The position numbers were made by a program, and so were the translations under genes. Below, one piece after another: positions 9,337 to 17,465 of a stretch of 64,000 nt of DNA. The stretch spans positions 165,206 to 229,205 of the forward strand of contig DDQN01000092.1 of assembly GCA_002342685.1 (NCBI GenBank). The letters are read 5' to 3'. Positions within the stretch are counted from its first letter, which is position 1. Every line of letters begins with the position of its first letter. This DNA is from Vibrio sp. UBA2441. Lineage in GTDB: Bacteria > Pseudomonadota > Gammaproteobacteria > Enterobacterales > Vibrionaceae. Below the pieces are notes generated by a model. That model ran no database searches, had not been told where the DNA came from, and saw only the letters and a program-made list of their open reading frames with translations.

Positions 9337-10497
9337 ATGATCGTTCAGGTAGGCATCATTGATCAAGACCCAATACGCCTTATCACCCCACTTTTAGACA
9401 ACCGTTCGTTGTGCAAGCATGTCGTTTTTATCGGGGATGAATCCCAGAAAAGCATCTACAAACGCTTGTCGTCAGTATTGGCTCAACGTAGTATCGAAAC
9501 CGAGTTTTTTGAAGTCCCTTCCATGGTCGATACCACGCTTATCCGAGAAGCGATTCACAGTCTTGAGAACAACCTGATTCAAAGAAAAAAGTTAATAACA
9601 TTGAACGCCAGTTGCGGCCTGCGTCATCGCCTATTAACCGTTTATGAAATGTTCAGACGAAATAACTGGGAAATTTTCGTCGTAGAGCCAAATAGTGACA
9701 AAATCTGCTGGATTTATCCTGAAGATAACCCAGACGCCCAACTCCAAGATCATATCACTATCGATGACTATCTCACGGTATTTGGCGCTCGAGCAGAATT
9801 CAACGAACATGATCTTCCCGAACAGCTCGATCTTAAATTATACCAGCTTGGTCAGAAGTGGGCAGGAAACGCGCTTGAGTTAGGCCCGGGGTTAGCTACA
9901 TTAAATTACCTAGCGACAACCTGTCGCAAGGAACAAAAACTGTCGGTTTCTTTAACTGAAAAGCAGCAAGGCTACCGCGAGTTGAATATGCTGCTTTCGG
10001 ATTTAGTTGACGCAAGCCTAGCCGCATACAGTGACGGAATACTCACGTTTGCCAGCGAAGATGCAAGACGCTTCTCCAACGGAGAGTGGCTGGAGACACT
10101 TGTTCATAGCACCGTTAAACAGATACAGGATGAGCTTCCTACGATTCAGGATAGATCCCTTAATGTTCAGGTCTATCGTCAGCTAGGTGAACGTGAAGTC
10201 CGAAACGAGCTAGATGTGGCCACAGTAGTAAACAATAAACTGCACATCATTGAATGTAAGACAAAAGGCATGCGAGACGACGGTGACGACACCCTCTACA
10301 AACTAGAGTCATTGCGCGACCTTCTTGGCGGTTTACAAGCACGAGCGATGTTAGTCAGCTTCCGTCCATTAAGGCACAATGACATTACCCGCGCAGAAGA
10401 TTTAGGCTTAGCGCTTATCGGCCCAGATGAACTTAAGGACCTTAAAAAGTACCTGACCGACTGGTTCACCGATGCCGGTGGACACGAAGAGTTATAG
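9337..10497 (+). CDS. Stand-alone CARF + PD-(D/E)xK nuclease (DUF1887, Card1/Can2-like)
   Basis: A 386-residue protein of the DUF1887 family. The N-terminal 150 residues look like a CARF Rossmann-type ligand domain; a winged-helix-like linker follows; the C-terminal domain has a PD-(D/E)xK nuclease core with Asp 293 (NELDVAT), Glu 306 and Lys 308 (IIECKTK), so all catalytic positions appear intact. Relatives (Card1, Can2) are cyclic-tetra-adenylate-activated DNA/RNA nucleases of type III CRISPR systems, but no cas gene or CRISPR array lies in this window. A Vibrio protein of this family was an early structural-genomics target. Strong GAGGA site precedes the ATG; the gene is monocistronic between terminators. 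Confidence 0.9.
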   Translation: MIVQVGIIDQDPIRLITPLLDNRSLCKHVVFIGDESQKSIYKRLSSVLAQRSIETEFFEVPSMVDTTLIREAIHSLENNLIQRKKLITLNASCGLRHRLLTVYEMFRRNNWEIFVVEPNSDKICWIYPEDNPDAQLQDHITIDDYLTVFGARAEFNEHDLPEQLDLKLYQLGQKWAGNALELGPGLATLNYLATTCRKEQKLSVSLTEKQQGYRELNMLLSDLVDASLAAYSDGILTFASEDARRFSNGEWLETLVHSTVKQIQDELPTIQDRSLNVQVYRQLGEREVRNELDVATVVNNKLHIIECKTKGMRDDGDDTLYKLESLRDLLGGLQARAMLVSFRPLRHNDITRAEDLGLALIGPDELKDLKKYLTDWFTDAGGHEEL

Positions 10498-10518
10498 TTA
10501 GCTTCCACTACATGACAA

Positions 10519-10552
10519 CATAAGGCCCCGAATTATCAGGGCCTTATGTTTC
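10519..10552 (+). terminator. Terminator after DUF1887 gene
   Basis: Perfect 10-bp stem CATAAGGCCC / GGGCCTTATG, 10-nt loop, then TTT. It lies 22 bases after the stop. Confidence 0.8.
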
Positions 10553-10593
10553 CTAATATCGCTGTGCATTTGATTTGTATTTACAAATAACAA

Positions 10594-10629
10594 ACAAAAA
10601 AGGGTTACTCCTTATTAGGAATAACCCTC
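10594..10629 (-). terminator. Rho-independent terminator after udp
   Basis: On the minus strand GGGTTATTCC / GGAGTAACCC (one wobble pair) is followed by TTTTTT. It sits about 20 bases beyond the udp stop codon. Confidence 0.88.
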
Positions 10630-10649
10630 GACAATTCAATGAATCGAAT

Positions 10650-11408
10650 TTAGATCATCTTGCGTGCCGCTTCGATAACCACTTTAATAGAGCGAGTTTC
10701 CGTCTCTTTAAGAGTCGCGTGATCAGGGATCTCTTTTTGAGTACGGTTAATGATAACACCAGCTACACAACCTGCTTTCAAGCCAGAGCTTGCACACATA
10801 GTTAGAAGAGTCGCTGATTCCATTTCGAAGTTAAGCACACCCATATCTTGCCACTCTTGCATTGAGCCTTGGAAACGCTTAACAACACGACCAGAGAACG
10901 TATCATAACGCTCTTGACCCGGGTAGAAAGTATCACTGGATGCTGTTACGCCCATATGTACAGTCGCACCATTCTCTTCAACGGCTTCTTTCATCGCTGT
11001 AGCAACTTGGAAATCAGCCACTGCAGGGAATTCCATTGGAGCAAAATGTAAACTAGCACCATCCAAACGAACAGAACCTGTAGTAACAATCATATCGCCT
11101 ACGTTAACGTCAGACTGAATTGCACCCGTTGTACCAACACGTAGGAATGTACGAACACCACATTGAGCCAGCTCTTCAACGGCAATAGATGTCGAAGGAC
11201 CACCAATACCTGTTGAGCAGATAACAACAGGAGTACCGTCTAGCTCGGCTAGGTAAACGTTATACTCTCGATGACTTGCTAGCTGAACAGGGTTTTCCAT
11301 TTCATTTGCAATCTTTGGCACTCGATCCGGGTCACCAGGAATGATAGCGACAGTTGCGCCCTTAAGATCGGCTTCAGTAATACCAAGGTGAAAAACTGGT
11401 TGAGACAT
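10650..11408 (-). CDS. udp: Uridine phosphorylase
   Basis: The 252-residue protein is collinear with E. coli Udp: IPGDPDRV phosphate-site segment near residue 27, LASHREYNV, STGIGGPSTSIAVEEL, RVGTTGAI, and the MESATLLTMCA nucleoside-site motif. It converts uridine and phosphate to uracil and ribose 1-phosphate in the cytoplasm. The frame opens at 11483, but the ATG at 11408 has AAGGAG 6 bases upstream and matches the family start (MSQPVFHLG). A CRP site lies about 90 bp upstream; CRP/CytR control of udp is known in E. coli. Confidence 0.96.
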   Translation of the reverse strand: MSQPVFHLGITEADLKGATVAIIPGDPDRVPKIANEMENPVQLASHREYNVYLAELDGTPVVICSTGIGGPSTSIAVEELAQCGVRTFLRVGTTGAIQSDVNVGDMIVTTGSVRLDGASLHFAPMEFPAVADFQVATAMKEAVEENGATVHMGVTASSDTFYPGQERYDTFSGRVVKRFQGSMQEWQDMGVLNFEMESATLLTMCASSGLKAGCVAGVIINRTQKEIPDHATLKETETRSIKVVIEAARKMI

Positions 11409-11496
11409 GTGTGGCTCCTTAAAATGGCATATAAAAAATAAGCCAGTATTGGGTAAAGGGTAATAATGAACTCTAGCCGACAACCTTACTTATTTA

Positions 11497-11512
11497 CGTG
11501 ATAGCAGTCACA
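11497..11512 (-). promoter_or_regulatory. CRP site upstream of udp
   Basis: CGTGA-N6-TCACA (read on plus) matches the CRP consensus TGTGA-N6-TCACA at 9 of 10 positions, centred about 96 bp upstream of the udp ATG. CRP control fits nucleoside catabolism. Confidence 0.7.
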
Positions 11513-11690
11513 CATATGAACGACCAATATGTATGAGTTACAAGAAAAAACGGTTGGCATCACACTTTTAAGGCGTTATCTAAGGAGTTCTATCAGAAAG
11601 GATAGCAAGCATCAGAAAAATCACTCTGCCAATGCTTGCCTATTTTATCTCTGTCACATACTAAGCCGCACGCATATGCGTTATCAGACT

Positions 11691-13988
11691 TTACTCATTT
11701 TTCCCAAACCGCAACAAACGAAGTGCGTTAATGGTAACTAGTACCGTTGCGCCACTATCCGCTAACACCGCAACCCAAAGGCCTGTAATACCCAGCAAGC
11801 TTGTCACCAAAAATACACTTTTTAATCCTAGCGCTAAAGTAATGTTCTGACGGATATTATTGAGTGTTGCTTTAGACAGCTCAATAACCTTAGGTAGCTC
11901 CGATAGGCGGTTATGAGTCAATGCGGCATCTGCGGTTTCCAGAGCCACATCAGTTCCGCCTCCCATGGCAATACCTACAGAAGCGGCTTTCATTGCCGGA
12001 GCATCGTTAATACCGTCTCCAACCATCGCTATCTGATAGTCATGAGAATATTGTTGAACAAACTGAACCTTATCATGAGGCAGTAATCCCGCTTCAAAAT
12101 CTATTCCAATCTGACCGGAAATACTTTGAGCACTGCGTTGGTTGTCACCCGTTAACATAATGGTTTTAATACCCATCTGGTTCAGGCTTAGCACCGACGT
12201 TTTTGCATCTTCTCTCAGTGTATCCTGCCAACAAATAATGCCAATAATCTCGTTTTCTTCTACAAGATAGACAACGGTTTTACCGTGACTTTCCAGGCTT
12301 TCAACCTTTGTCATTATCTCTTCAGACACATCTAAAGATGATTTGCTGGGTGATAAAATTTGATAACGCAGTCCATCGATTAGACCAGTAATACCAATAC
12401 CAACCAACGCCTCTTTCTCTTCTGCCTCGGGAATGAATAACCCTTCGCTTATCGCTCTTTTAACCAAGGAAACCGCTAATGGATGAGATGACCCAACTTC
12501 AATCGCTGCTGCTTTAGTTAATACATCACTATCATCTTTGCCGTTAAGTGAAATAATATCGGTAACGACAGGTTTACCTTTGGTTAAAGTACCCGTTTTA
12601 TCAAACGCGACAACCTCTATCCGCCCTAGAGACTCCAGAGCTGCACCTCCCTTTATTAGTGCACCGCGTTTCGCTGCCACAGCCAGTCCAGAAGTAATGG
12701 CCGCAGGAGTGGAGATAACCAACGCACAAGGGCAAGCAATAAGAAGCAGCGCTAGTCCGCGATAAATCCATGTTTCCCATGGTTGAGCGAACAACAGGGG
12801 TGGTGTAATAATCACCAAAACAGCCAGTAACATCATTGCCGGCGTATACCATCGACTGAACTTATCCAGAAACCTTTCCATTGGCGCTTTATGTGATTCC
12901 GCTTCTTCAATAAGGTGCAAGATACGATCGATAGAGTTTTCACCCTGCTTAGAAGTAATAGATAACCGAACGACTTTATCTACAACAACCGATCCAGCCA
13001 TGACTTGTTCGTTCTGGTTACGTTCAACGGGAATCGATTCACCCGTTAACGCACTCTCATCAAAACTAGCAGAGGAAAGCAATAAACCGTCCGCCGGTAA
13101 ACGAGCTCCCGGAGCAACTTCAATAATGTCTTGGGGTTGCAACGAACTGACGGCAACATCAACTCGTTGTCCATCTACAATTTTGACTGCCTCCTCGGGA
13201 ACCAGTTCCATCAAAGATTGTACTCCACTCCGTGCACGAGCAGCCGCGAATGCTTCTAACTTTTCACCCAGTAAAAACAAGAGAAGTACCATTGCGGCTT
13301 CAATGGTTTCGCCTAAATAAAGTGCACCAATCGCAGCGACACTCATCAGGGTCTCGATGGAAAATGGCGAGCCATTTTTTGCAAGTTGGATCGCCTTTTT
13401 AGAAATTGGAACTAAACCTAATAAACAAATAGCAACAAATGACCATTCACTAAATATAGGAAAAATATCTCTGACGGCAAATGAGACAATCATGGCGAAT
13501 GCGAGTGCAATAACCTGAACATTTTCTTTAATTATTCCGTTAAAACTAAGGTCGGTTTTCTTGGGCTTGGCTTGATGAATAGAGTTTAGTTGAAAACCAG
13601 TCTTATTCACGACCGATTCGATTTCCGCTGCCATTGCGTTATTATCGGTTTTTACAACCAGTTTTTCTGTGGCAAACAAAACCTTAACGTGAAGAATACC
13701 TTCCATTTGATTAACGGCATTTTCCACTTTTCTAGCGCAGGACGGACAATCCATCCCTTCGACTTTCCAGCTATGGGTAAACTGAGCATCTAGACCTGAG
13801 GGGTCACTTTCCTCATCAGGAGAATCGCTACCAGAACAACACGTACTGGAAGAAGAAGAACCACCACAACTTTCACTTCCATCGACACCAATAGCTTTAA
13901 TAGAACTAATGGCTGATGAGCTACAACTGCTTCCTTCAATTTTGTGAGTTGGTGATTTTGAAAGACAAGCATCATGTTTAGTACACAT
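11691..13988 (-). CDS. zntA: P1B-type Zn/Cd/Pb-exporting ATPase
   Basis: A 765-residue heavy-metal ATPase. An HMA metal-binding domain has GMDCPSC at residues 78-84. The transmembrane CPC motif (C419-P420-C421), phosphorylation site DKTGT (Asp 463), the GDGIND hinge, and a C-terminal ADSGATVLVTINALRLL segment with the Asp typical of ZntA are all present, pointing to divalent zinc-group export rather than copper. The first 60 residues are an unusual Cys/Ser-rich acidic extension (repeated SCSSS, SCGG, STCCSG) containing His as well, possibly an extra metal-binding tail. Transcribed from a MerR-type promoter; no MerR-family gene is in the window. Confidence 0.93.
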   Translation of the reverse strand: MCTKHDACLSKSPTHKIEGSSCSSSAISSIKAIGVDGSESCGGSSSSSTCCSGSDSPDEESDPSGLDAQFTHSWKVEGMDCPSCARKVENAVNQMEGILHVKVLFATEKLVVKTDNNAMAAEIESVVNKTGFQLNSIHQAKPKKTDLSFNGIIKENVQVIALAFAMIVSFAVRDIFPIFSEWSFVAICLLGLVPISKKAIQLAKNGSPFSIETLMSVAAIGALYLGETIEAAMVLLLFLLGEKLEAFAAARARSGVQSLMELVPEEAVKIVDGQRVDVAVSSLQPQDIIEVAPGARLPADGLLLSSASFDESALTGESIPVERNQNEQVMAGSVVVDKVVRLSITSKQGENSIDRILHLIEEAESHKAPMERFLDKFSRWYTPAMMLLAVLVIITPPLLFAQPWETWIYRGLALLLIACPCALVISTPAAITSGLAVAAKRGALIKGGAALESLGRIEVVAFDKTGTLTKGKPVVTDIISLNGKDDSDVLTKAAAIEVGSSHPLAVSLVKRAISEGLFIPEAEEKEALVGIGITGLIDGLRYQILSPSKSSLDVSEEIMTKVESLESHGKTVVYLVEENEIIGIICWQDTLREDAKTSVLSLNQMGIKTIMLTGDNQRSAQSISGQIGIDFEAGLLPHDKVQFVQQYSHDYQIAMVGDGINDAPAMKAASVGIAMGGGTDVALETADAALTHNRLSELPKVIELSKATLNNIRQNITLALGLKSVFLVTSLLGITGLWVAVLADSGATVLVTINALRLLRFGKNE

Positions 13989-13997
13989 TTTAATTTC

Positions 13998-14021
13998 CTT
14001 AAGTTATATGAATAACTTAAG
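13998..14021 (-). promoter_or_regulatory. Leader hairpin just upstream of the zntA ribosome site
   Basis: Perfect 10-bp inverted repeat CTTAAGTTAT / ATAACTTAAG with a 4-nt loop. It lies between the predicted transcription start and the AAGGAAA ribosome site, whose first bases it overlaps, so it could limit translation. That role is inferred. Confidence 0.5.
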
Positions 14022-14051
14022 TTTAGACCTTGGAGCTAACTCCAAGGTCAA
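14020..14051 (-). promoter_or_regulatory. MerR-family (ZntR-like) promoter/operator of zntA
   Basis: On the minus strand a -35 element TTGACC (14046-14051) and a -10 element TAAACT (14020-14025) are 20 bp apart, the long spacing typical of MerR-family promoters. The spacer is filled by a perfect inverted repeat, GACCTTGGAG / CTCCAAGGTC with a 4-nt centre (14026-14049). This is the expected layout for zinc-dependent activation by a ZntR-type regulator. Confidence 0.8.
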
Positions 14052-14057
14052 GCACTT

Positions 14058-14531
14058 TTAGCGTAATCTTTGTAAAACCACCGTTTGATCCAGTTCATTT
14101 TGATAGTCTGTATAATCTAGACCTTTGTCAAAAATAAACTCTGTCACCAAGGTTCTAACCCTCTCGCATAGAACCTCTGCATTCCACGGTTTCTCGAAAT
14201 AACTCTCAATGCGAGCCAAATTGATAGCAGTAATCGTGTCTTGATGTGTCGCTTGTCCCGTAAGCAAAATCTTTTTCGTTTGCTTGAATCGATCATCTTG
14301 AGAGATCTCTGTAAGCAGCTCAACACCCGTTTTACCTGGCATTACATGGTCAGAGATGACTAAGGCAACGAATTCACCTTCTGCATCAAAATCATCCATT
14401 AATTCCAGAGCTTCATCTGCTGATTCACAATCCTCAATATTCACCCAAGATGATAAAACCTCTAGATCTTGTAACACGGCACTTAATACTTCTCGCTGAT
14501 CATCGACACAAATCAGATTTAACTTCTCCAT
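14058..14531 (-). CDS. Response regulator with receiver domain only
   Basis: A 157-residue protein: CheY-like receiver with the acidic pair Asp 10-Asp 11, phospho-acceptor Asp 61 (VISDHVMPG), the switch Thr in ILLTGQA and Lys in FEKPW. About 35 residues follow the receiver, too short for a known DNA-binding or enzymatic output domain. It begins one base after the histidine kinase gene, so the pair is translated together. It probably acts by protein contact or as a phosphate relay; target unknown. Confidence 0.9.
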   Translation of the reverse strand: MEKLNLICVDDQREVLSAVLQDLEVLSSWVNIEDCESADEALELMDDFDAEGEFVALVISDHVMPGKTGVELLTEISQDDRFKQTKKILLTGQATHQDTITAINLARIESYFEKPWNAEVLCERVRTLVTEFIFDKGLDYTDYQNELDQTVVLQRLR

Positions 14532-14532
14532 A

Positions 14533-15858
14533 TTAATCCTCGACTGGCAATTTTATTCTGAAAATGGTCTTTTCCGTATTACTCTTTACCGCAATACTCC
14601 CACCATATCCACTGACTATTCTTTTAACTACAGACAAGCCCAAACCAAGCCCGAAAGATAAGCCACCTTTTTTAGTGGTAAAATTAGGCTGGAAAATCTG
14701 ACGTCTTGTTAACTCGTCAATTTCTGGTCCGTTATTACTGATAGTAATTAGAATTCGCTTGTTTGCATAACGTGTGGAGATTTCAATTTCCGGTGTTGCA
14801 GTAAATTCCATCGCATCACACGCATTTTTCATAATGTTAGCCCACACCTGAACGAGCTCGGTGGTGGATCCTTTAAACAGCGGCAACGTTGCTGGGCTTA
14901 GATGCACCGATACCCTTCTTAAGTCACTTTGTATTAATGAAATAGCTTTGTTAATCGATGAATTAATATCTATCCATTCATCGGTATCAATATCTACTCG
15001 TCCCAGTTGCTTTACTGACTTAACAATGCCAACAGAATGCCGGGCTGCCAGCCTTAAATCATGCAGATCACGGCCTATTTCCCAATACCGAATTGCATCC
15101 TTTGGCTTCTCCAGCCAATGGGGTGAAATATCCCCTACTGGTACAGCTCGAGCTAAAGACTTGGCCACATCTCTTGGCAAGTTCAGCTCTTTTTCAAGTT
15201 CTTTGGCTCGTTTTCTCACCGTAGAAGAGTTCGCTACCTGACCCTGAGAAAGCCCCTTTTGCAAGAAACCATTCGCCTCTGGATGCAACTCTTCCAGCAA
15301 TTGTAAAATAACGGCCTGCATACGCTCAGTTTTACTACTGATCACTCCAACCGCATTATTCAGTTCATGTGCGATACCTGCAGCCAACTGTCCTAGCGTC
15401 GTCATCTGCTCAGCCGTATATAGCTGTTGCAACACTTTTTCTTTTTCTATTGCTTCTTTCATCGCCCGCTTTTGGCGGCGAGATAACTCACCAACAATAA
15501 CAGGTGTAAACTGCGCAGCAAGCGGCCCATAATATTCCCGTTCCACAGGTGCTGTTTCAAGGTCTATCCAGGCTAGAACAACATCCGTTTTTGCAACCAC
15601 TGTAGAAGAGGCGACTAAGGTCTCGGAAAAGAAGCTGTGCACACCAAAGAAGGCACCTTCCGTTACGGTAAATACCTTTGTGTCTTTTCCAGACTCGTCA
15701 TCCTGAATATAACCTTCAAGCTCACCATTCAAGACATAGTACAATCTCTCATTACGAGCATTTTGCCTGAGAACAGTTTCGCCAGATGCTTTGGCCAACC
15801 TTCGTTCAGGCTGACTAAAATAACATCGTATCAGGCGGGATAATTTAGCTTGATCCAT
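14533..15858 (-). CDS. Histidine kinase with N-terminal cyclic-nucleotide-binding-like domain
   Basis: A 441-residue soluble kinase without membrane helices. Residues about 20-105 look like a cNMP/CRP-type beta-barrel (GETVLRQNARNERLYYVLNG, then EGAFFGV). The phosphorylation helix has His 164 in AAGIAHELNNAVG, and the C-terminal HATPase domain shows the N box (IMKNACDAME) and glycine boxes (GLGLGLSVVKRIV). A long insertion between H box and ATPase carries DHL-rich helices. The gene lies 3 bp after the DASS transporter and directly before its receiver partner, so the operon may sense transporter-linked metabolism; that link is inference. Confidence 0.9.
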   Translation of the reverse strand: MDQAKLSRLIRCYFSQPERRLAKASGETVLRQNARNERLYYVLNGELEGYIQDDESGKDTKVFTVTEGAFFGVHSFFSETLVASSTVVAKTDVVLAWIDLETAPVEREYYGPLAAQFTPVIVGELSRRQKRAMKEAIEKEKVLQQLYTAEQMTTLGQLAAGIAHELNNAVGVISSKTERMQAVILQLLEELHPEANGFLQKGLSQGQVANSSTVRKRAKELEKELNLPRDVAKSLARAVPVGDISPHWLEKPKDAIRYWEIGRDLHDLRLAARHSVGIVKSVKQLGRVDIDTDEWIDINSSINKAISLIQSDLRRVSVHLSPATLPLFKGSTTELVQVWANIMKNACDAMEFTATPEIEISTRYANKRILITISNNGPEIDELTRRQIFQPNFTTKKGGLSFGLGLGLSVVKRIVSGYGGSIAVKSNTEKTIFRIKLPVED

Positions 15859-15861
15859 CAG

Positions 15862-17280
15862 TTAACCAATAAACCCTACTAGATTTAGGATCCAGACAAG
15901 CACAAAGCTACCCAAAACCCCTACTACACCTAATACAACGCCAACTTTAGCCATTTGGCTACTTTCTACATTACCGGTAGCATGGGCCAATGCATTTGGC
16001 GGCGTACTGATTGGTAGTGACATACCAAGTGATGCCGCAAAAGTCACCACTAAAATCAATGTCATCTGTCCGCCAAGTGGCGCCAATGATGTCATTGATG
16101 CACCTAACGCCGCCATAATTGGCATTAACAAGTTAGCCGTTGCTGTATGTGACATAAAGTTTGCCATAATAAGACATAGGAAAGCCGCACCAAACAGAAC
16201 AATGTAAGGAGAGAATGCATCAAACGGAATGCTATTAACCATAAGTCGAGCAAGCCCGGTTTTATCAAGTGCCAGCCCTAATGCGATACCACCAGAAACT
16301 AACCAGAGTACATCCCACGAAATTTTCTTTAGATCTTCTTTATTAATAATTCCGGTAATAGAAAAGATCGCAACAGGGATCAAAGCAACCGTATAAGAAT
16401 TCATACCGTGGCTAGAGCCCATCAACCAGAGCATAATCGTCAAACCAAAAGTAACGTACACCGTAATGGCTTTAGGGGTTTTAAGAAACTTACCCTTAAT
16501 ATTTAGCTCGATGGTTTTTTGCTCAGCACTGTAAAGATGATTAATCAGGAACCAGGCCAACGCCATCATGATGACCACAAATGGCACACCAAATGTCATC
16601 CACTCACCAAACGTAATCAAGCTATCACCGACAAGATATTTCAATGCAATAGCGTTCGGTGGAGTACCTATTGGAGTACCAATACCGCCAATGTTCGCCG
16701 CAACAGGAATACACAAAGCAAAAGCAACACGTCCTGGATCTTTAGGGCCGAATACCGCAATGACCGGAGTCAGAATTGACAACATCATTGCTGTAGTGGC
16801 GGTGTTGGACATGAACATTGAAAAGATGCCTGTTATCAGCATCAAACCAAGCATTACAAACTTAGGGTCTTTACCGAATGGCTTTAACAAAACACGAGCT
16901 AAGTTGACATCTAAGCGATATTTTGTTGCTGCCATAGCAAGAAAAAAACCACCAAGAAAAAGCATAATTATAGGGCTGGCAAATGTTGCCATTATGTCCT
17001 TATAGTTAAGGAGTTCACCAAAGCTTTGCTCACCCATTCCAAACTTAAATAAAAATAACCCTTTATTAGAGAGCATTAGCAGTTCGAGAACAATGATCAC
17101 AACCGATGTTGCATAAATTGGGATAGGCTCGAAAACCCAACAGAGGGCAGCAAGCAAAAAGATAGCAATCACCCGCTGCTGAATCACCGTAATACCCTCA
17201 AATGGGAACGCTGATAAAGGGAGTAACAGAACAACTAAAGGAATAATTAACGGGATGAGGTATTTAAGGTACTGACGCAT
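15862..17280 (-). CDS. DASS/SLC13-family sodium:anion symporter
   Basis: A 472-residue polytopic membrane protein with about 11-12 helices. The two SNT-like signature segments of the DASS family are recognisable as GTPIGTPPNAIALKYL and SLPISTPPNALAHATG, with Pro-Pro-Asn in the places that bind sodium and carboxylate. Likely substrates are dicarboxylates or related anions; the exact one cannot be read. The frame opens at 17301, but the ATG at 17280 (MRQYLKYL) places a GGAAG 11 bases upstream. First gene of a transporter-kinase-receiver operon. Confidence 0.88.
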   Translation of the reverse strand: MRQYLKYLIPLIIPLVVLLLPLSAFPFEGITVIQQRVIAIFLLAALCWVFEPIPIYATSVVIIVLELLMLSNKGLFLFKFGMGEQSFGELLNYKDIMATFASPIIMLFLGGFFLAMAATKYRLDVNLARVLLKPFGKDPKFVMLGLMLITGIFSMFMSNTATTAMMLSILTPVIAVFGPKDPGRVAFALCIPVAANIGGIGTPIGTPPNAIALKYLVGDSLITFGEWMTFGVPFVVIMMALAWFLINHLYSAEQKTIELNIKGKFLKTPKAITVYVTFGLTIMLWLMGSSHGMNSYTVALIPVAIFSITGIINKEDLKKISWDVLWLVSGGIALGLALDKTGLARLMVNSIPFDAFSPYIVLFGAAFLCLIMANFMSHTATANLLMPIMAALGASMTSLAPLGGQMTLILVVTFAASLGMSLPISTPPNALAHATGNVESSQMAKVGVVLGVVGVLGSFVLVWILNLVGFIG

Positions 17281-17465
17281 AATGCAACATACTTCCAACA
17301 TAAAATGATAAAAATTTTAGCCGGTTTTTAGCCGGCGGAACTGGTTACATTATGTTGTATATTGCCAAGTCAAATGCTGGTCGCAGATCAAGTTTCATTC
17401 ATGTTCTGAATAAAAACCAATAAGAATCAGATCAAATATGACACAAGTCACTTATTGAAATTAAC

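Noticed and set aside
11605..11639. 8-bp stem GCAAGCAT / ATGCTTGC with a 19-nt loop between udp and zntA
   Set aside because: Long loop and no T run; could occur by chance.
11529..11741. 70-codon plus-strand frame between udp and zntA
   Set aside because: It overlaps the zntA end antisense, has no ribosome site and shows no protein-like pattern.
17308..17336. Possible terminator or attenuator (GCCGG / CCGGC, then a short T-rich stretch) before the DASS gene
   Set aside because: The stem has only 5 bp and lies where the DASS leader should be; too weak to call.
17437..17452. CRP-like site upstream of the DASS gene
   Set aside because: Only about 8 of 10 key positions match and the second half is TCATA; below what I would call.
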